Shown: positions 33,448 to 45,030 of the stretch, piece after piece
Position numbering within the stretch: position 1 is the stretch's first letter
Layout: each line of letters opens with the position of its first letter
Source of the DNA: Orobanche coerulescens
Taxonomy: Eukaryota; Streptophyta; Magnoliopsida; Lamiales; Orobanchaceae
Reading direction: 5' to 3'
NCBI GenBank assembly: GCA_033398695.1
Contig: CM065817.1
Location: 31,072,231 to 31,136,230, forward strand
DNA length: 64,000 bases
The notes under the pieces: model-generated
What the model was told of the DNA's origin: nothing
What the model saw: only the letters and a program-made list of their open reading frames with translations
Database searches by the model: none
Program-made: the position numbers and the translations under genes

Positions 33448-33965
33448 TAATGAACTACAGAGGCCTCGTCGGACCCTACCCGGAGCACACGCACTGTTCG
33501 TACCCGCAAGTAAAGAACTCCAGAGGCCTCGTCGGACCCTACCCGAAACACACGCATTGTTCGTACCCGCAAGTAACAAACTCCAAAGGCCTTGTCGGGC
33601 CCTACCCGGAACACAACACGCACTGTTCGTACCCACAAGTAACGAACTCCAGAGGCCTCGTCAGACCCTACCCGGAACACAACAGGCACTATTCGTACCC
33701 GCAAGTAACGAACTCCAGAGGCCTCGTCGGACCCTACCCAAAACACACGCACTATTCGTACCCGCAAGTAACGAACTCCAGAGGCCTCTTCAGACCCTAA
33801 CCGGAACACAACCCGCACTATTCATATCCGCAAGTAACGAACTCCAGAGGCCTCATCAAACCCTACCCGGAACACAACATGCACTGTCCGTACCCGCAAG
33901 TAACGAACTCCAGAGGCCTCGTCGGACCCTACTCGGAACACAACACACACTTCACCACGCATACT
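33448..33965 (-). repeat. Tandem array, eight units of 63 or 66 bp
   Basis: AGGCCTC starts or close equivalents lie at 33461, 33524, 33587, 33653, 33719, 33782, 33848 and 33914. All spacings are 63 or 66 bp, multiples of three. The array therefore stays open in frames on both strands (22-residue repeats such as 'VFRVGSDEASGVRYLRVRTV' on the minus strand). I treat these as by-products, not genes. Confidence 0.85.
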
Positions 33966-34843
33966 GTCGTCACAATTCATCATCACGAACAACACACGTT
34001 TACACAATCATATCCAGCCGTTCAACAACACACCATAACACATATTCAAGTGTATAATTCGTTCAACCCAAGTGTTAGAACCGACATAACTTCATAACTG
34101 AAGAATAATTCACAACACATAGAAACACACATTCAAGAGTATTATCAAACCCACACAACAACACAATAAACACAATATCACCAGTTGGACATCCAACAGT
34201 ACCATTAATACCACAAGACATTCATGACAAGAAATTCATACGAATCATGTTCACGAAAATAAATTAATTATGACAACCCAATGCGTAACCGCTATACACG
34301 AGATACAAATCGTATAAGCAAGATACTTGCCTCGATAATCGACACGAGAATCCTCCGAAGAACACAGTTCGATCGGACGGCCCTGAAAACCTACAACCTC
34401 CGCGAAAAACAACGACAACACAATCACTACGATAATAAGGACCAATAAAGACAGAAAACATGCCCAACACCCGAAGGAACTCATTGGAACATTTAATCCA
34501 ACATTAAATGTTCAATATTTCCCAAGAACACTCAAATTGTCAATCGAGCTAAACAAACTCGAAATATGGATATACAATCCATAGAACATGATTAATAACA
34601 TCATATAATGTTAATCAATTCATCAAAATCGGGTCAGAATCTTATTTAAGAGTAAAACCCCAAAAATTGTTAAAAAATAATTTTCAAAGAATTACCTCAA
34701 TTCGGATGAAGAATCAACGAAGGATGATGTTAAACCTGATCAAGACTTCAATATATGATGATAATCTGCTCAGGGTTCAAAACCCTTGTCGAATCGCTAA
34801 AAACCGAGGGAGAAGTGAAATGGGGCTGACAAATGCGACTGTC

Positions 34844-34852
34844 CTATTTATA
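34844..34852 (-). promoter_or_regulatory. TATA box of the element-F LTR
   Basis: Minus-strand TATAAATAG, identical to the SIRE box. It is followed upstream (to the right) by the motif cluster at 34875-35090. Confidence 0.6.
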
Positions 34853-34874
34853 CATCTGAACAAAATGCCCAGCA

Positions 34875-35090
34875 AAATGACTGAAACATCGTCGTGTTTA
34901 GCGCCGTGTTCTGATAGTAGGCAAAAAAATGAAAAACCTGAACCAAACGGTGCACAACATGGTGCAAAATTCCGCATGTTCAGCGTCGTGTTCCAACAAA
35001 CGGCGCAACACCCACTCCAAACACGATCGTGTCACAAACGGCCCAACACACGGCGCAATTAGCATCGTTTTTAGCGCCATGTTCCTCCAG
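34875..35090 (-). promoter_or_regulatory. Cluster of AACACGGCGC-type motifs in F U3
   Basis: About eight copies occur in both orientations, for example AGCGCCGTGTTC near 34899, AACGGCGCAACAC near 35009, ACACGATCGTGT near 35021 and AGCGCCATGTTCC near 35072. Together they form inverted pairs upstream of the TATA box. Confidence 0.5.
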
Positions 35091-35347
35091 AATTGGCGAA
35101 AACATCTCCGCAAGTCGATGAACTTATATGAAGACGAAACAATGACAACATACAACATACCATAACACGAATACACATACAAATAATCACAGAACTAACT
35201 TCAGAGAATACATGTTAAACGGCAAACACGACAACACAGTCTCGATATACACAACCATCGAAGGAATATTCACCAAATCAAGGAGCATTAAACACAAAAT
35301 GATAAATAGTTCCAGACAACCAAAAACCAAAAATCTTGGGTATTACA

Positions 35348-36600
35348 CGACCGAATGCTTTAATATGATGGCATGTTTAGTTTTCAACTAGGGCCTTAAA
35401 TTCCTTGAATTTATCAAAGGCTTCGGATTTATGTTTCATCAAGTACACGAACCCATACTTATTATGGTCATATGTGAATGTAATAAAATATTGAAAACTG
35501 TCTTGCGCCACTTCAAAAGGGCCACATATGTCGGTATGGATCAATCCAAGTTTTTCAGCAGCTCTTTCAAAAGTCCATGTAAATGGTAACTTAATCATTT
35601 TGCCTTGAAGGCAAGATTCACAAGTTGGATAGAGATCTGATCCCAATTGACCCGTAAGCCCATCTTTCTATATTTTACGAACCTTGGTATGAGCAGCATG
35701 ACCTATTCTAAGATGCTACGTAAGTGCTTCGTTTTCATCTATACCATGTTTCCTAGATATAGTGTTCACAATAGTTTTATTCTTTAAATTTAAATGGTAT
35801 AAACCATTTAGTAATATAGCTGTACCAACCAATTTATTTTCAAAATAAATACGACTGGATCCATCTCCAATAGTGAAATGATATCCTTTACGCTCCATGA
35901 CCGGAATTGATACAATATTTTTGTGCCCCTTGTGCAAAACAAGTACATCATCTAAAGTAATAGTAAAACCGGATTCAAAATCCAACATAAGTGATTCGAT
36001 GTCAGTAGCCTCGACACTATGCCCACTACCGACTGTCACCATTACTTCTGCTGATCTAAGCTTCCTACTTCATTCCAGATCCTGATTCATTATACATATG
36101 AGAGAACTTGCACCATAATCAAGTATTCAAGAAGTAGAATAAGCAGTTATAGAACAATTCATTTCCAAAACTAGTAGTTCCGTACCTGAAGGCGCATTGC
36201 GATCAAGTTTTGGACAGTGCCTCCTATAGTGGCCTATCTCATCGCAGTTGATGCAAGCATTTGTATTCTTGGCCACCTTACTCTTTGGAGACATTGGGGC
36301 TATGCCCTTTCTTATCTTTCTGTACTCCCCGCCCCCTTTGGGCTTGAACTGCTTCTTACCCTTCGTCTTATTGTTCTTGGACCTCAAAGGCCTAAAAAAT
36401 TACAAGAGGAGCCTCCTTCGGCTTAGTCTTCATATGAGATTGTGCCGTACTCAGCTTGTTCATTAGACCAACTAAGTTGTGAGAAATTTTATTACAGTCC
36501 GAGCACCAAACAACTGCTTCAATATCTCATATCGAGCATTTTCGACTGTGCTCCCCATATAGTTCAATAAGATGTGCCAGAATCGCCCTTGAAGAGGGCA
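35348..36600 (-). pseudogene. Copia gag-protease-integrase fragment (D-related), degenerate
   Basis: Minus-strand pieces follow D's order. From the right: gag C-terminus with an internal deletion; the zinc knuckle 'CINCDEIGHYRRHCPK' near 36250; then 'MVTVGSGHSVEATDIESLML' and 'LVLHKGHKNIVSIPVMERKG' (protease, 36042-35716); then the GAG-pre-integrase and integrase start 'YPTCESCLQGKMIKLPFTWT' and 'LGLIHTDICGPFEVAQDSFQ' (35646-35377). Stops lie at 36127 and elsewhere. It ends at element F on the left and at a plus-strand copia LTR on the right, which has probably inserted into it. It is inactive. Confidence 0.82.
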
Positions 36601-37829
36601 TGTTCTCAATGCCACTCAGAGGATGATAGAGTGAGAGCATTGTATTGTAATTATGAATACTAAATTAAATAAGACATTTATTATTAAGATATTATTGTAT
36701 ATCACTGGAATTATGATTTTGTATATAAAATAATAGTCCTTGCATTTGAGAGCAAACATTCCACTCCTTATGGAGATAAGGAGATAGACACTGGAAGTGT
36801 TTAGGGCTCGAATGCTTAACTGGTTCGCAAGTCGATAAAACTTAACTATGCAGTAAGTTTAGACAAGACTTGTATAACATGTACTTTGACATGTAGAGTG
36901 CATGTCTTCACTAAGGGTTAGTGGGAGCACACGTTATAGGTATGCTAATGGGACTAGTATACTCGAACTCGATCGCTCTGGGATTGTCAATGACTGAATC
37001 GAAAGATTGTGATAGGTATGATGTTTAAGTAAGAGATGTGCTTGTGACATTAAGTTAGTCATTAGAGTAGTTCGATCCAATCACCGGTTGGTGGGATCAA
37101 CCTCGAAGTGCAACTTAGTGGGCAAGTAGCAGTCTCTACTGAATATCAGGATAGGATTTTTTCTCCGTAAGTAAGCAGGTAAATATCCTATACGGTTATT
37201 GGCAAATGATATCATAAGTCTTTGGCCAAAGCATTTAGAGCTAGTTGTATTTGATACACGAGAGCTCGGTGATCTCGGTTTGCATTAACAAATACATAGA
37301 GTTAAGTTACAATAGAGTTTGACATTACCGTGACCCTAATACGATCGGCACATATGATTAAAGGGTTTACACATATACATTATTCATGACATAATAGTTT
37401 TGGAATGATCCTCTCATTCGTTCATAGTTGGGTTACGGTGCGGTCCGCTAGGCTGGCTGAGTGTTACCCGCACTCTTTGGTTCCTCCCGTTGCCGACTGA
37501 GATGTATCTATGGAGTCGCGCACAAGGATATTTCATGGATAAATGTGAATTTATTATCTCTTCATTAAATTGGGATTTTGGATGTCTAATTTGATTTATT
37601 GGAAAACTTGATGCGGTCTTATAAATATTCATAAATAATTATATCTTGGAGAAATATAATTATAGTATTGTATTTGATATAAATAATTAATTCGATTAAT
37701 TAATTAAGTATAAATACATTTGAGATAAAATGAAGTGTACTTAATGGACTAGACACGCTAACATCTGATACACGAACCAAGTCGATTGGCTCGTTTTCTC
37801 ACCATCATGTGGCCGGCCCCCATCATTTT
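36601..37829 (+). repeat. Older D-type copia LTR, left part (interrupted by element D)
   Basis: Starts TGTTCTCAATGCCACTCAGAG and is a diverged relative of D's LTR throughout, for example GTTAGTGGGAGCACACGTTA near 36926 and GTATAAATACATT near 37709. Element D is inserted at ATTTT (37825-37829). The LTR continues at 47018. Confidence 0.75.
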
Positions 37830-39807
37830 TGTTAGGAGTATGCCCTCGAATGCCACTCAGAGGTTGTTGAGTGAGGGCATTGTACTTGTAATTATGTAAA
37901 CCAATTATATAAGGCAAATGAATGTTTCTTTATTTACTGGTAGTTACTGGCATTCCTAACTCGTAAATAAACATATAGAAACTAGTCCGTGTATTTGAGA
38001 GCAAAACGTTCCACTCCTTATTGGATAAGGGGTCGCACCGAAAGGTTATAGCTCAAATACTTAATCGTCAAAGTCGATGAAACTTGGTAGGCGTTAAGTT
38101 TATGTGAAGACTTGTATGACGTGTTCTTTGACATGGAGAGTGCCTCCGAACACTAATGGTTAGTGGGAGCACACGTTATAGGTATGCTAATTGGATTAGT
38201 GTACTCGAACCGACTCACCCTCGATTCGTCACATGGATTTCACTCGGACGATCAATGACTAATCGAAAGGTTGTGATAGGTATTCGTGAACCTTCGACTT
38301 GAGGATTTAGTAGGGATGTGCTTGTGACGTCAAGATTTTCATTAGAGTAGTTCGACCTCGTAAACCTAAGGCGGGGTCAACCTCGACGTGCATCTTAACG
38401 GCAAGTAGCGAGTCCTATCAATACCAAGATAGAATTCTTTCTCCCGTTAGTGAGCGGGTTATATGTCCTATGCGGTTATTGCGATGAGATCATAAGTCTT
38501 TGGCCAAAGCATTGGAGCTAGTTGTATTAGATACACGACAGCTCGATGATCTCGATTTGCATTAACGCATGCATAGCGTCAAGTACAGATAGGGTTTGAC
38601 TGACCGTGACCCTAAAACTTGATCGGGACATTTGAAAGAAGGGTTTATACGTTTACTGGTATTCACGACAGAATGGTTCTTGAATGATCCCATCATTCGT
38701 TCTCGATTAAGTACAGTGTAGGCCGCCAGGCTGGCTAGGTGGTGCTACTACTCTTTGGTTCCTCCCATTGCTGACTGAGACGGACCTACCGAGTCGCGCA
38801 TTAGGATTGACGACGGAATGAATCGAGCTTAGTCTCTCATTATAAATATTAGATATTGGATATCTAATTTGGGACATTGGATGTCTAAATCGATTTATTG
38901 GATAAATTGATTTACGGCCTAATGAATTAAATAAATTACTGGGTGATTAATTTAATTCATAAATATAATTATTTCTTGGAGAAATTAATTATGTTATTAT
39001 GTATTTGATATGATAAAATTAATTGGATTAATTAATCGATATAAATACATCGGAACGGAATCGGAGTTTATCTGTTTGGACTCACGTGAGTCCGAAACGA
39101 ACCGAACTCATCCGTTTTTTTTTTTTCATCATGGCCAACCCCCTTCCACCTACCTTCCCATTGTCTTTTCTTTCCAATTTTTATTTGATGATAATGCAAG
39201 GAAAATGACTTGTGGGGCAATATTCTCATGTGAATGAGTTGTATCATGTGGAAGGAGAATATAGATAAGAAGACTTCCATTTTTCATACACTTATTGATT
39301 GTTTTTCCATACGTGAGTTTAAGTGTAGAGAGAGAGAGAAAAGTTCTTTCTAAAAGGTCTTCTTCTTCATCTATTTCTTGAGAGTTTTTCTTAGAGAAAA
39401 ATCAAGAATTCATAGAGAGATTGTGAGTTATACACTTAGAGTGTTATAATTTCATATTGGAAGCTTCGTCACTTAGCTCTAGCCGTATCCTCGGAGGATA
39501 GCAAGGTGATCGTTGTTCCGGTCGTTTCTCCGGCGCGTGGCAAGTAGAGACGCGGTACTTTCGGCGTTGGATCGTTCAAGGGCTTGGAGCGGATTGAACT
39601 CGTAGAGATCAAACTAAAGCTTGGGGAATAGCTCAAGAGAAGGTTACCATTTAATCAACGGACTTCGAGGGTTAGTTTCTTACGACTCTTGCTTTTCGTT
39701 TATATATTCGTATATACGTAGCTCGATTGATCCTCGTAGGGATTCGGATCGAATTAATTTTCGTTTTACCGCTCACTGGCCTTCGCTTTAGGCACCGAAT
39801 CCCAACA
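37830..39807 (+). repeat. 5' LTR of element D (1978 bp)
   Basis: TGTTAGGAGTATGCCCTCG to CCGAATCCCAACA. TATA box TATAAATAC at 39040-39048. A (GA)n run and poly-T occur in the transcribed part. Compared with the 3' LTR, the first 1 kb shows many small indels and the last 1 kb only a few changes. Confidence 0.92.
39040..39048 (+). promoter_or_regulatory. TATA box of the D 5' LTR
   Basis: TATAAATAC. The same box is at 46246-46254 in the 3' LTR. No palindrome cluster lies upstream in this family's U3. Confidence 0.65.
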
Positions 39808-39808
39808 A

Positions 39809-39820
39809 AGGGTATCGCAG
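39809..39820 (+). other. Primer-binding site of element D (altered)
   Basis: AGGGTATCGCAGC two bases after the LTR, against TGGTATCAGAGC expected for initiator-Met tRNA. Two to three bases differ. Confidence 0.6.
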
Positions 39821-40084
39821 CGTATGTCTTGCGATCGTATATACGATATTGGCATTTGGAATGCTCGATTAAATGGTGAATGATTTGGAATCATTTTAGT
39901 CATAATCGTGGTATATGTTTTTCGTTCGTAAGAATTGTATTTTTCGTAAGTTTATGTCTAAATATAAATCTTAAATTTCGGGAAATATGATTTATATTGA
40001 AGATATGAAAGTCGGAAAATATTGATATGGATATCCGGTTAAAATCTAGCCCGAATCGTCGTCGGACGACTTTTTGGACAAAAA

Positions 40085-40395
40085 GGGTATTTTGGCCGAG
40101 GATGACTCGACCGTGTCCTGGGTGACACGGCCGTGTCCGGCAAAGGTGGCCAAAGCACGCTCGAGACCCGACCGTGTCGAGACACGGGCGTGTCTGGCCG
40201 AAGTGACTCGACCGTGTCCTGGATGACACGGCCGTGTCCGGCAGCCGCCAAGTCATCGCTGAGCGACCCGACCGTGTCCTGGGTGACTCGGTCGTGTCCC
40301 GCCGGCATCTTCCGAGGGTGACTCGGCCAAGCCGGAGTGATCGCCGTAGGCCGCCGAGGTGACTCGGCCATGCCGGCCTGCCACCCCGGCTCGAT
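40085..40395 (+). promoter_or_regulatory. GACACGGCCGTGTC motif cluster in the leader of D
   Basis: About ten copies of CGACCGTGTCC or GACACGGCCGTGTC, spaced roughly 25-35 bp, make a GC-rich block in the untranslated leader between primer site and gag. Arginine-rich ORFs on the minus strand here (39900-40371) result from the repeats. Unlike the other clusters this one is downstream of the LTR. Confidence 0.5.
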
Positions 40396-41574
40396 TTTTC
40401 CGTATTCTTAAAAATTAATCTCCCGCATGTTAAATTGGATTTAATATGATTAAAATGATTTATGGTATTTCATTTTATAAGGGAAATTTGATTAATTGGA
40501 ATATTTATGGTCGATCAATTATTTTGAACGTTATTACATTACCGATTGTGTGAATCGATTGGATCGGTTCGTATTGTTGATTGGATCAATGTATCTCTAC
40601 GCTTTCCATTTATTTAGTATTTATTGGATGAATGCTTTTGAATGGGGATGTGGTTCGTGGACTTAGTTTTGAATCGCTCGCTTTATTCGATTGGGTTGTA
40701 AAGGCCGTTTTGAGCCTATTTATTTTACTAGAAAAATTTGTATCTAGGATGCAATTTTCAATGTAAAATTTATATGTAATGACGAAGACCGGAGGAAGAT
40801 CCATTTCGAGAAGACGAAGATTCAAGACGAAGACTTGTAATTAGATTACGGAGTTTTTGTTTTCTAGGAACGGTCCATGAACCACATGTTGGTAGCAACT
40901 AGGTTGTGATTGGTTGTTTCATATTGTATGAATGCCACAAACGCGCTTAAACGATTAATGTGCAAAGTGTAACGTTAATCGCGATAATTCTCCCACAACA
41001 AATAATTAAGTTTATAAGGTTTCAAGGTTTTCCTTCCTCCATCGAGTTTTCGAAATTGAAATCCAAACCGGATGTGCTATGCTTCCGAGTTATCGGGGTA
41101 GTCGTCGGGAGGACGGATAAATTACCGGAGCGCATTGGATGCCTTCGGTTGGAGCAAATTTTATCCCTAGAAACCCGATAGGTTGCCTGATAAGATTCAA
41201 TTGTGAAACCGATTTGCGTCGATGGTATAAACTTAACTTGTTCACGAACCATAGAAACCGTATAGGTTGAGGGGAGTGAACAAGGGGAAAAAGAAGATCG
41301 AATCATCCATTAGATGGGTTGGTGTTGGACACCACTTTATGAAAATTAATAGACTAGAAACCCGTTGCCCTCTATTAAGATTTATAAAGAACTCGATCAC
41401 CACTATGAAGTAGAGCGACGATACTTCGGATTTCACATGGGAGTGTGTTATTCCGATAAAAATAGTGGGAGCCGGGTAACAAGAATAGAAAGGACCTTAA
41501 TTCTATACTCGATCATAATATAACAAGTCACTAATTAACTGCTATACTTAATGCGTACATAACTCAATATGACA

Positions 41575-42392
41575 ATGAATCCACTCGCAATTCTACTCGA
41601 AAAGAACACCTTAATGGGACCTAACTTTGTGGATTGGCTCCGCAACTGATGATTGTCCTCGATAGAGGCACCGGGATACGCCTTGAGACGGACATTCCGG
41701 CGCCTCCGTGCGGACTCCGAGCCAATCAGAAGAGATTGAAAACCACGAAAAGTGGGTTAAGGATGACGTGAAAGTCCGTGCTTATATGATGGCTTCCATG
41801 TCTAATGAGCTTCAGAGAGCTCATGAGAAAATGACTTCGCTATGCATTCTGTCTCACTTAACCGAGCTTTATGGTGAGCACAGCAGAATCGCTAGATATG
41901 AGATATCCAAGCAACTGTTCGTGCAAGGATGAAGGAAGGTGAGAAGGTTGGGGAACACGTCCTCAAAATGATATCCATGATCGAGAGATTGGAGGCTCTT
42001 GATTTTAAAATGGATACTTCTCCAAACCGACCTTATCCTACAGCCTCTCCCCGATTCCTTCTCACGCTTGTTATGAACTTCAACCGCAATGAGATTGCAT
42101 GTAACTTAGCCGGGCTAATGAACAAACTTGTGACCGCTCGGCCTCGGATGAAGACTCGCGGATGAAGGAGTCTGCTCTTGTGATTTCTTCCGGACCTCGG
42201 AGGTCTAAGAACAAGAAGAAAAGGACCAAGAAGCAAACTGGACCACAAGCTAAGGACCTTAAGGGTAAGGGCAAGGCCCCGATGGTTCCGAAGAACAAGA
42301 AGAAGAAGGATGCTTGTCTCAAGTGCGGTGAGTGGGCCACCGGGCTAGAGACTGTCCGATTCTTCATGGCACTTCGTACGTAACTTTTAGTT
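41575..42392 (+). pseudogene. gag: Copia element D gag
   Basis: Likely start ATG 41575, 'MNPLAILLEKNTLMGPNFVD', then a stop after 'WLRN' and a shift. From 41708: 'KWVKDDVKVRAYMMASMSNE' and 'LTELYGEHSRIARYEISKQL'. After a further shift, 'VGEHVLKMISMIERLEALDF' (41929-42165). A basic stretch follows and then the zinc knuckle, of which only 'CLKCGE' is in frame. The second half (GHRARDC) reads in a neighbouring frame, so a small indel cuts the knuckle near 42330. The gene is inactive as it stands. Confidence 0.8.
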
Positions 42393-43739
42393 TTGGAAAC
42401 AAATTGTTCTGCTACTGTATTTTCTACTTCCTGGATACTGGATTCTGGTGCTAGTTCTCATATTTGTACCGTGAATCAGGATCTGGAACAAAGTAGGAAG
42501 CTTGGAGCTGGAGAAGTTATGATCACAGTCGGAAGCGGGCATAGTGTCGAGGCAACCGACATAGGATCACTTCTTTTGGGTTTAGAATCCGGCTTTGTTT
42601 TGACTTTAGAAGATGTACTTGTTTTGCCCAAGGGGCACAAAAACATTGTATCCATTCCGGTCATGGACCGAAAAGGCTTTTCATTTTTCATTGGTGATAG
42701 TTCCTGCAAAATTTATTTTAGAAATAAACTAGTGGGTACTGCTACATTGTTGAATGGATTGTATCATCTAAATCTCAGCAACAAAGTAGTTGTGAATACT
42801 ATGACTAGAAAACGTGGTAGGGATGAAACCAATCAAGTTTTGAAATGGCATCTTAGACTTGGTCATGTTGGTCAGACCAAGATTTACAAGATGGAAAAAG
42901 ATGGACTTATGGGTCCATTGGGATCGGATCCCTTTCCTACTTGTGAATCTTGCCTTAAAGGCAAAATGACTAAGTCCCCCTTCACAGGGACATTTGAAAG
43001 AGCCGCTGATAAGCTGGGATTAATCCATACCGACGTATGTGGTGCTTTGGAAGTAGCACGTGACGGATATCAATATTTCATTACGTTTACAGATGATCAT
43101 ACTAGGTATGGTTATGTATACTTAATGAAACATAAATCCGAGGCCTTTGAGAAATTCCAGGAATTCAAGGCCCTAGTCGAGAAACAAACTGGTAATCATA
43201 TCAAAGCACTTCGGTCGGACCGAGGTGGCGAGTATATGAGTACGGAGTTTGACGAGTTCCTTAAGGAACATGGAATAGTTTCACAACTAACACCTCCAGG
43301 TACTCCTCAGTTAAATGGTGTGTCAGAAAGAAGGAACCGGACCCTATTGAACATGGTCCGTTCCATGCTAGGCTATACTGACTTGCCGATTTACCTGTGG
43401 GGGTATGCACTCCTGACTGCCGCGTATATCTTGAACAGATGTCCTTCCAAATCCGTTCCTAAAACTCCACATGTGATGTGGGAAGGAAGGAAACCAAGTT
43501 TTAATCATATTAGGATTTGGGGATGTCCCGCCTATGTCAAGAAGACCAAGGTGGAAAAGTTGGAAGCTAGGTCTGCGAAGGGACGTTTCATTGGATTCCT
43601 GTCTGGGACGATGGGATATATATTCTACATGCCCGAAGATCGAAAGATCGTTGTTGCTTTACAAGCACACTTCCTGGAAGATGAGTTCATTCAGGAAGGC
43701 GGAGCAGGTAGAAGTATTTTCTTTGGAAGAATACAATGA
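42393..43739 (+). CDS. Copia element D protease-integrase ORF (448 aa)
   Basis: An open frame of 448 codons keeps three domains. Protease has the active site 'WILDSGASSHICTVNQDLEQ' at the start. The GAG-pre-integrase zinc module has 'KWHLRLGHVGQTKIYKMEKD' and 'CESCLKGKMTKSPF' near residues 150-195. The integrase core has its acidic triad in 'LIHTDVCGALE', 'LRSDRGGEYMSTEF' and 'NGVSERRNRTLL', followed by 'RIWGCPAYVKKTKVEKLEAR'. It lacks its own gag start and stops after a frameshift at the linker, which continues in another frame at 43716-43926 ('LEEYNETPKETPVQEIGTEP'). The domain looks intact, but the polyprotein cannot be completed. Confidence 0.85.
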   Translation: METNCSATVFSTSWILDSGASSHICTVNQDLEQSRKLGAGEVMITVGSGHSVEATDIGSLLLGLESGFVLTLEDVLVLPKGHKNIVSIPVMDRKGFSFFIGDSSCKIYFRNKLVGTATLLNGLYHLNLSNKVVVNTMTRKRGRDETNQVLKWHLRLGHVGQTKIYKMEKDGLMGPLGSDPFPTCESCLKGKMTKSPFTGTFERAADKLGLIHTDVCGALEVARDGYQYFITFTDDHTRYGYVYLMKHKSEAFEKFQEFKALVEKQTGNHIKALRSDRGGEYMSTEFDEFLKEHGIVSQLTPPGTPQLNGVSERRNRTLLNMVRSMLGYTDLPIYLWGYALLTAAYILNRCPSKSVPKTPHVMWEGRKPSFNHIRIWGCPAYVKKTKVEKLEARSAKGRFIGFLSGTMGYIFYMPEDRKIVVALQAHFLEDEFIQEGGAGRSIFFGRIQ

Positions 43740-45019
43740 AACTCCTAAAGAGACACCTGTGCAAGAAATTGGAACCGAACCTTCTAAAACACAAGTACAA
43801 CCACCTCGTAGGTCTAGTAGGGTGTCTCAATTACCTAAGAGGTATAGTTTTATGCACTTGGAGGAACTGGGTTTCCTCGAGGTTTCAAGTGATAAACAAG
43901 AGACCGACCCACGACCAATGACCTAGCAATGGTGGATGTAGACTCCATGAAATGGACTGTAGCAGTCTTCATGTAGTTGGGACCTTCATTTTGATGAGAC
44001 GGTTAAAGAGTTTGACTTCGTGCAAAATGAAGAGGAATATTGTGTATACAAGAGGGTTAGTGGGAGCAAGATCACATTCTAAGTACTATATGTAGATGAC
44101 ATTCTACTAATAGAAAATGATGTGGGAATGCTCAGTTATGGGAAAGCTTGGTTTTCGAGTAATTTCTCCATGAAAAACTTGGGAGAAGCAACCTATATTC
44201 TTGGGATTCGATTCTACTGGATTAGATCGAAGAGAATGATAAGTTTTTCCCAAGCCCTCTATATAGATTAGATCTTAAAGAGGGTTCCTTCTGATGCGAC
44301 ATGGAATAAAACTTACCTTGAAGATGTGTCCTTATGTTGAGGAACAATGAAAGGAAATGAGTTATATACCATATGATTCGGCAGTGGGTAGCCTCACATA
44401 TGCTTTATTGTGTAGGAGACCTGACATTGCGCATGCTGGGAGCATGGTAAGAAGGTTTCGGGCTAACCCAGTTCGGGAACATTAGACCGCCATAAAGAAC
44501 GTTCTCAAGTACTTTAGAAGGACTAGAGATCTGGTTCTTATATATGGTGGTGGAGAACTGAATGTGATGGGATTCACTGTATTGGACTTCCAAGGATAGA
44601 AAGACGATTCTATGTCTACTTCTGGCTACATTTACTCTTAATGGAGGAGCAGTATCTTGGCATAGTGCCAAGAATAGCGTGACTGCTAATTCCACCTGTC
44701 AGGCTGAGTATAAAGCGGCCTCGGAGGCCTCCAAAGGAAGAATTTAGAAGTTACTGGGTAAACTTCACGTGACACCTGGTGCTGCGCTGCCGAAGCAGTA
44801 CCACAGGCCTAGGAGCCAAGGTTTCATAATAGTTCCAAACATATTGAGAGAGAGTATCATCTCGTAAGAGCATTCGTTCGCAAAGAGATACATCGAATGA
44901 GCATAGAGTAGAGTCACCGACTACGTCGCCGATCCACTGACCTAGCCACTTTCTCGATTAGCTTAGAGCGTCATCGGAGAACAAGGGTATTAGATACCAT
45001 AGTGTGTGGCATTGAGTGC
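43740..45019 (+). pseudogene. Copia element D reverse transcriptase remnant and RNase H
   Basis: After the linker a jump near 43970-43990 removes most of the RT fingers and palm. 'FDETVKEFDFVQNEEEYCVY' leads directly to the catalytic 'VLYVDDILLIEND' near 44083-44121. 'MKNLGEATYILGIRF' and the RNase H signatures ('TSGYIFTLNGGAVSWHSAKN', 'STCQAEYKAASEASKEE', 'SKHIE'-like part near 44835) follow in several frames with many stops. This region cannot make an enzyme. It ends at the polypurine tract 45020-45030. Confidence 0.8.
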
Positions 45020-45030
45020 AAGTGGGAGAT
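45020..45030 (+). other. Polypurine tract of element D
   Basis: AAGTGGGAGAT immediately before TGTTAGAGTATG of the 3' LTR. Confidence 0.75.

Larger units (their letters stand above)
32898..35347 (-). mobile_element. Element F: coding-free LTR retrotransposon fragment related to E
   Basis: The right end GGGTATTACA (35347) is an LTR start in minus orientation. A TATA box (34844-34852) and a motif cluster lie inside it. The left part (about 33110-33330) is, as reverse complement, clearly homologous to 58405-58600 in the interior of element E, sharing GAGACCCAATCGATTT and TTTATAAACTTCTTGTAAT. No pol, gag or primer site is visible, so LTR and interior seem fused by deletion. The left end is cut by C2's 3' LTR. 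It is inserted in a minus-strand copia fragment. Confidence 0.65.

Noticed and set aside
33354..34057. Long ORFs on both strands with 22-residue repeats
   Set aside because: They arise because the tandem unit is 63 or 66 bp and contains no stop. Overlapping open frames on both strands argue against a gene, though the phase is noted as a finding.
39900..40371. Arginine-rich minus-strand ORFs in the leader of D
   Set aside because: Generated by the GACACGGCCGTGTC motif cluster. No domain, opposite to the element's transcription.
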